Of a stretch of DNA of 64,000 bases, positions 60,096-64,000 are shown piece by piece. The stretch spans positions 1,178,001 through 1,242,000 of the forward strand of contig NZ_CP113343.1 in NCBI RefSeq assembly GCF_026683955.1, written 5' to 3'. The notes under the pieces were generated by a model. The model saw only the letters and a program-made list of their open reading frames with translations. It made no database searches and was not told the DNA's origin. Every line of letters begins with the position of its first letter. Position 1 is the stretch's first letter. The DNA comes from Arthrobacter sp. MMS18-M83 (GTDB lineage Bacteria > Actinomycetota > Actinomycetes > Actinomycetales > Micrococcaceae). The translations under genes and the position numbers were made by a program.

Positions 60096-61190
60096 ATGGC
60101 TGAGGGGTTGTCCATGGATTCAAAGCGACACGGTACCGTTGATGAGCCATTGCTGCGGGACGAGGCTGTTGTCGCCTTGCCGCCCGAACGCGAGACCCTC
60201 AACGGCCACAAGCTGCCGGTCATGGATCCTTCGCAATTCCACGCTGCGAGCGAGAAGATCCTGGCGGCAATCAACAAAGTCATCGACGGCAAAGCCGAAG
60301 CCGCCAAACTTGCCCTGACCGTGCTCCTCGCCCAGGGCCACCTGCTCGTGGAGGATGTGCCTGGCGTCGGCAAGACCCTGCTCGCCAAGACCCTGGCACG
60401 CACCATCGATTGCAAAGTCAGCCGGATCCAGTTCACCCCGGACCTTCTTCCTTCGGATGTCACGGGCGTCTCCATCTACAACCAGTCATCACGGCAGTTC
60501 GAGTTCCGGATGGGCGCGGTGTTCGCCAACATCGTGATCGGAGACGAAATCAATCGGGCCTCCGCCAAAACCCAGTCCGCCCTGCTCGAATGCATGGAAG
60601 AACACCAGGTGACAGTGGACGGCCATTCCTACCAGCTGGCCGAGCCGTTCATGGTGGTTGCGACGCAGAACCCCATCGAAATGGAAGGAACGTATCCACT
60701 GCCTGAGGCGCAGCGGGACCGTTTCATGGCCCGCATCTCGATGGGCTACCCGGACAAGCTCTCCGAGATCGAGATGCTCGAGACGCACCAGGCGGTCTCA
60801 CCACTCGCGAAAGTCACCCCCGTGGTCACTTCCTCGGATGTCGCCGCCATGATCGCCACGGTGCAGCAGGTCTTCGTCTCCCAAGCCGTCAAGGAATACA
60901 CGGTTGCCTTGGGGCGGGCCACGCGGGACAGCGCGCGCCTGCGTCTCGGAGCCAGCCCGCGCTCCCTGCTGCAACTACTGCGGGCCGCCAAGGCGACTGC
61001 CGCCCTTGACGGACGGAATTTCGTCCTTCCGGACGACGTCATTTCCGTGGCCGAATCGGTCTTGGCGCACCGCATCATCCTTGACCGCAAGGCCGCGAGT
61101 TCCGGTGACACTCCGCAAAGCATCATCCGGGCGATCCTGGCCTCGCTCCCGGTAAGCCAGGACGCTGGCGCGGAACGCCGCGGCAGCTAG
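60096..61190 (+). CDS. MoxR-family AAA+ ATPase
   Basis: A 364-residue cytoplasmic chaperone-like ATPase. Walker A EDVPGVGKT at about 85, Walker B VIGDEINRA at about 150, sensor 1 ATQNPIE at about 190, and the C-terminal lid helix region. The ATG at 60096 follows AGGGG by 7 bases; earlier in-frame starts lack a site. It heads the conserved moxR-DUF58-transglutaminase cluster, which is thought to act on cell-envelope or metal-loading targets. Confidence 0.92.
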   Translation: MAEGLSMDSKRHGTVDEPLLRDEAVVALPPERETLNGHKLPVMDPSQFHAASEKILAAINKVIDGKAEAAKLALTVLLAQGHLLVEDVPGVGKTLLAKTLARTIDCKVSRIQFTPDLLPSDVTGVSIYNQSSRQFEFRMGAVFANIVIGDEINRASAKTQSALLECMEEHQVTVDGHSYQLAEPFMVVATQNPIEMEGTYPLPEAQRDRFMARISMGYPDKLSEIEMLETHQAVSPLAKVTPVVTSSDVAAMIATVQQVFVSQAVKEYTVALGRATRDSARLRLGASPRSLLQLLRAAKATAALDGRNFVLPDDVISVAESVLAHRIILDRKAASSGDTPQSIIRAILASLPVSQDAGAERRGS

Positions 61191-61213
61191 GCGGATGTCC
61201 GGAGGGGGCACAC

Positions 61214-62632
61214 ATGGCACTGATGGATCTACTTCCCAAGCATCTGTTCACCAACCGTGGCTGGGGGCTGCTGGCCAGCGGCGTTGGCGCCCTGCTCCTG
61301 GCCCAAATCATGGGCAGGCGCGACCTGCTGGCCCTCGGTATACTGCTGATAGTGCTGCCGCTGGTGTCCCTTGCCGGGGTTCGCATCCTCAAGCCGCGCT
61401 TTCAGGTGTTCCGCGAATTCAATCCGTCTTCCGTTGAAACATCTTCCACGGCAACAGTGCGGCTGGCCGTGGCACGGACCGGCGCAGCCACTGGCCCGGT
61501 GATCATGGAAGAGCAGTTGTCGCCGCGCTTCGGCGAACCTCCTGCCTTCCGCTTTCCCGCCCGTTCCGCTTCCGGCGGCACGAGCCGGTACGAATACCAT
61601 TTGCGCTCGGGCAAGCGCGGCCAGTTCAGGATCGGTCCGGTCACCGCCGAGTTCTGCGATCCCTTTGGCTTGTCGCTGCACCGGCACGCGATCGACGACG
61701 GCGACATCCTCACCGTGACGCCTTCCGCCGTCGAGCTCCCCGCCACGGGCCTCGCAGGGGCACGCGGAAACGACGGCGTGACCGCCACACGAATCCGTGC
61801 GAATCCCAGCGACGACGATGTCATGACCCGCGAATATCGGCATGGCGACCCCATGCGCCGTGTCCACTGGGCAGCGACCGCGCGGCACGGGGAACTCATG
61901 GTGCGGCAGGAAGAGTCCGTGACTACGCCTGAGGCGACCATCATTATGGACCAGCGCTATTCCGCCTTTGTTTCGGGTTCGGGGGCCACCTTCGGTCCGG
62001 CCCATGAAGACGCCTTCGAACTGGTCAGCAGCGACAACTTCGAGTGGGTCGTGACGGCGGCCATGTCGATCAGCGCCCACCTTGCCGATCGGAACTACTC
62101 GCTGAGGTTCCTCGACGCCGCCGGGAATCCGGCATTCCGCAACTCCCACTCGGCCCCGGATCCCGAAACCGAGGAATTCAGCGGCTTGTGCGGCCTGCAA
62201 TCCATTGCCGAGAGCCTGGCCGCAATTCAGCTCACCGGCGCACGGCATGTCCATGGCGAGCGCCGCAGGGAGGCCGCCGACGTCGTTGACGGTGTTGAGG
62301 CGCCCTTCGACGACCACCTGATGGATAAACTGGCGGCACACCGCCTGCGCGGCCCCCTTCTCGCGTTGCTCGGAAATATGCCGCTCGCCGAGGCCCGTGC
62401 CTTGGCGCCCGCCGCCGGCTACGGAGCCAATGCCTTCGCACTGGTGGTCACGGACCATCCCCACCATGCCCAGCCGATCATCGAAGCCTTGAAGCTGGGC
62501 GGCTGGCGGGCCGTCGCCGTCAGCTCGAGAACGGATCTTCCTGCCGCATGGGCAGGTTTCGATCAAGGAGAGATTCTCGCGGCCGCTGCCGCAGCGATGG
62601 ACGTCCGGCGCGGAGCGGCGGTGCCGCGATGA
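61214..62632 (+). CDS. DUF58 domain membrane protein
   Basis: A 472-residue protein with two N-terminal membrane helices (about 15-33 and 38-55), a beta-rich domain, and the DUF58/VWA-like core at about 190-240 (REYRHGDPMRRVHWAATARHGELMVRQ), the family signature. AGGGGG lies before the ATG. Its stop overlaps the next ATG (ATGA). It usually works as a partner of MoxR. Confidence 0.9.
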   Translation: MALMDLLPKHLFTNRGWGLLASGVGALLLAQIMGRRDLLALGILLIVLPLVSLAGVRILKPRFQVFREFNPSSVETSSTATVRLAVARTGAATGPVIMEEQLSPRFGEPPAFRFPARSASGGTSRYEYHLRSGKRGQFRIGPVTAEFCDPFGLSLHRHAIDDGDILTVTPSAVELPATGLAGARGNDGVTATRIRANPSDDDVMTREYRHGDPMRRVHWAATARHGELMVRQEESVTTPEATIIMDQRYSAFVSGSGATFGPAHEDAFELVSSDNFEWVVTAAMSISAHLADRNYSLRFLDAAGNPAFRNSHSAPDPETEEFSGLCGLQSIAESLAAIQLTGARHVHGERRREAADVVDGVEAPFDDHLMDKLAAHRLRGPLLALLGNMPLAEARALAPAAGYGANAFALVVTDHPHHAQPIIEALKLGGWRAVAVSSRTDLPAAWAGFDQGEILAAAAAAMDVRRGAAVPR

Positions 62633-64000
62633 CAACCACCTCCCGGCACGAGACTCCAGGACGGACTCCACGTTCGGCGTCGACGAGCACCGGCGAGGGA
62701 GGAGCTTCCTCCGGTGGCCCGGGGAAGGTACCCCGCGCCCGAAAGCCGGGGCCCCGAGCCTACCCGTGGGCTATGTCCGCGGCCATCGCTATCGCCGTCC
62801 TCGGGACAGCGCTCTCGCTCAATGGTGTCTTCAGGGGCTGGGCTTGGTTAGTTCCTGCGATCACCACGGTGTGTACCGTCGCAATGACGCTGGCTGTTCT
62901 CCGTGCATTAAGGGCGCACGCGCTTCTCATCACTTTGGGCGGGCTCGTCTCGTTGGCGTTCATCCTGACCTCCACCTTCTTCCGCCAACAGAGCATCGCG
63001 GGCTTCGTGCCCTCCGGTGAGACATATGCCCAGTTCGGCAAGTTCCTGAAACGCGCGGGCGAAACTGTCGTCTCGGAGACTGCTCCCGTGGCCCCGAACG
63101 CCGGAATCGTGTTTGTCGCGTGCGCGAGCCTGGGCTTGGTGGTTGTCCTCATCGATGCATTGGCGGTTCCACTCGGAATGCCTGCCACAAGCGGTTTGGG
63201 TCTTCTGGCCGTCCTCGTTTTCCCGGCCACCATCAAGCCGCAAGGCGCGGGGCTGCTCGGGTTCCTTGCCACTGCCGTCGGTTTCATCCTGATCCTGGGG
63301 TGCAGCCAGTGGTTCGCGCCGGATTGGCGGCTACAGACTGACAATCCGCGCGGCGCGGGGCAGCTCAAGCGATCGACGGTGATCGGTGCCGTGGCCCTGG
63401 TTCTCGGGCTGCTGCTGCCCTTGGCGGTTCCAGGCTTCGAGCGCGGAACGTTTCCGGTGGGCTCGCGCCTGAACCCCTGGGGCGTCTCCAACGGCTTGAA
63501 CCCGATGATCACGCTCGGCAACAGCCTGCGGAATCCTACTGGCGACGGCCGCATCACCTACGCCACGAGTTCCACTGCCCCCGTTTACCTGCGTTCTGTC
63601 ACTATTGACAAGTTCGACGGCGATACCTGGGCGCCGGACGACCGCGAAGCTTCCCGGCGCATCGGCCCCGGCCGGGTGGCACCGGACTATCCGCTCCCCT
63701 CCGATTTGGTGCGCCAGCTGACGGTGATAGATACCGGGCAGTTCACCAGTCCCTACCTGCCGGTTCCTTATGCTCCAACGGCCGTGAACGGGCTGAGCGG
63801 ACGCTGGTCCTGGGATCCCGAAACCCTCGGCATCCGCGCCGAGGATACCAACACGCGGAACCAGCAGTACACGGTATTTTCGGCGTTGCCAGCCCTGACC
63901 TCAGCGACGTTGAGCCAGGACAATGCCCGGCCCACGTCCATCTCGCAGGATTTCATCCAAGTGCCAAACAACGTTCCGGACATTGTGAAGAACACGGCCA
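62629..64000 (+). CDS. Transglutaminase-like TgpA-type membrane protein, 5' part
   Basis: An open frame from the ATG at 62629 to the window edge, at least 457 residues. A Ser/Gly/Pro/Arg-rich cytoplasmic N-terminus (about 45 residues) is followed by about six membrane helices between residues 47 and 275 and then an extracellular domain (YATSSTAPVYLRSVTIDKFDGDTW at about 305). This is the DUF3488/TgpA N-terminal arrangement; the transglutaminase core with its Cys-His-Asp triad would lie beyond the window. It is coupled to the DUF58 gene by ATGA. Confidence 0.85.
   Translation, partial: MTTTSRHETPGRTPRSASTSTGEGGASSGGPGKVPRARKPGPRAYPWAMSAAIAIAVLGTALSLNGVFRGWAWLVPAITTVCTVAMTLAVLRALRAHALLITLGGLVSLAFILTSTFFRQQSIAGFVPSGETYAQFGKFLKRAGETVVSETAPVAPNAGIVFVACASLGLVVVLIDALAVPLGMPATSGLGLLAVLVFPATIKPQGAGLLGFLATAVGFILILGCSQWFAPDWRLQTDNPRGAGQLKRSTVIGAVALVLGLLLPLAVPGFERGTFPVGSRLNPWGVSNGLNPMITLGNSLRNPTGDGRITYATSSTAPVYLRSVTIDKFDGDTWAPDDREASRRIGPGRVAPDYPLPSDLVRQLTVIDTGQFTSPYLPVPYAPTAVNGLSGRWSWDPETLGIRAEDTNTRNQQYTVFSALPALTSATLSQDNARPTSISQDFIQVPNNVPDIVKNTA

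Overview
The window is high-GC DNA that reads as a chromosome segment of a soil actinobacterium of the Micrococcaceae (Arthrobacter, Pseudarthrobacter or Paenarthrobacter type). The evidence is GC-rich codon use, the order tatD-rpfB-rsmA-ispE, the run glmU-prs-rplY-pth, and the SufS/SufU, DUF2505 and MoxR-DUF58-transglutaminase genes. The genus is an inference from gene content; no rRNA is present.

Layout. Bases 1-4896 hold a tightly overlapping operon: a membrane protein (5' end missing), an alpha/beta hydrolase, an acetoacetate-decarboxylase-family protein, two small membrane proteins and a patatin-like lipase. Bases 5060-7070 carry an FAD-dependent oxidoreductase, deoC and a small membrane protein, closed by a strong hairpin. 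Bases 7239-7560 are a decayed MmyB-type regulator. Bases 7790-11246 form an operon of four exported proteins, several with the Ala-Tyr-Trp export signal of SipW-dependent (TasA/CalY-like) surface proteins. A DUF457-type membrane protein and mfd follow on the minus strand, then DUF2505 and a small membrane protein. An intact IS481-family element sits exactly in the loop of a long perfect palindrome, followed by nhaA, a small membrane protein and sufS-sufU.

Bases 22143-46117 look like an accessory island between the core genes sufS and pth. Giant LuxR-type regulators (LAL/MalT-like: N-terminal ATPase, long helical middle, C-terminal HTH) bound it at both ends: one at 22143-24827 and four in tandem at 34983-46117. 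Between them lies an exopolysaccharide module: a processive GT2 synthase, a NodB deacetylase with missing metal ligands, a GH18 hydrolase, a UDP-sugar epimerase/decarboxylase, a UDP-sugar dehydrogenase, and two related secreted proteins with a probable double-psi beta-barrel C-terminus. One regulator in the array is frameshifted, and several have lost key Walker residues.

A 12-base motif, AAAGACGGGTAG, followed 4-5 bases later by ACTCG, lies in the same orientation upstream of three operons: the surface-protein operon, the deacetylase/synthase operon and the dehydrogenase/epimerase operon. Its half-site, TACYCGT, recurs in the promoter gap inside the regulator array. This suggests a regulon that joins exopolysaccharide synthesis, surface proteins and the array.

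Bases 46351-50600 are the core run pth, rplY, prs, glmU and tRNA-Gln. A TetR regulator and an IS1380-family transposase follow. Bases 53753-59927 carry an ABC-F ATPase, ispE, rsmA, rpfB and tatD on the minus strand. The window ends with moxR, a DUF58 protein and the 5' part of a transglutaminase-like membrane protein, which runs off the edge.
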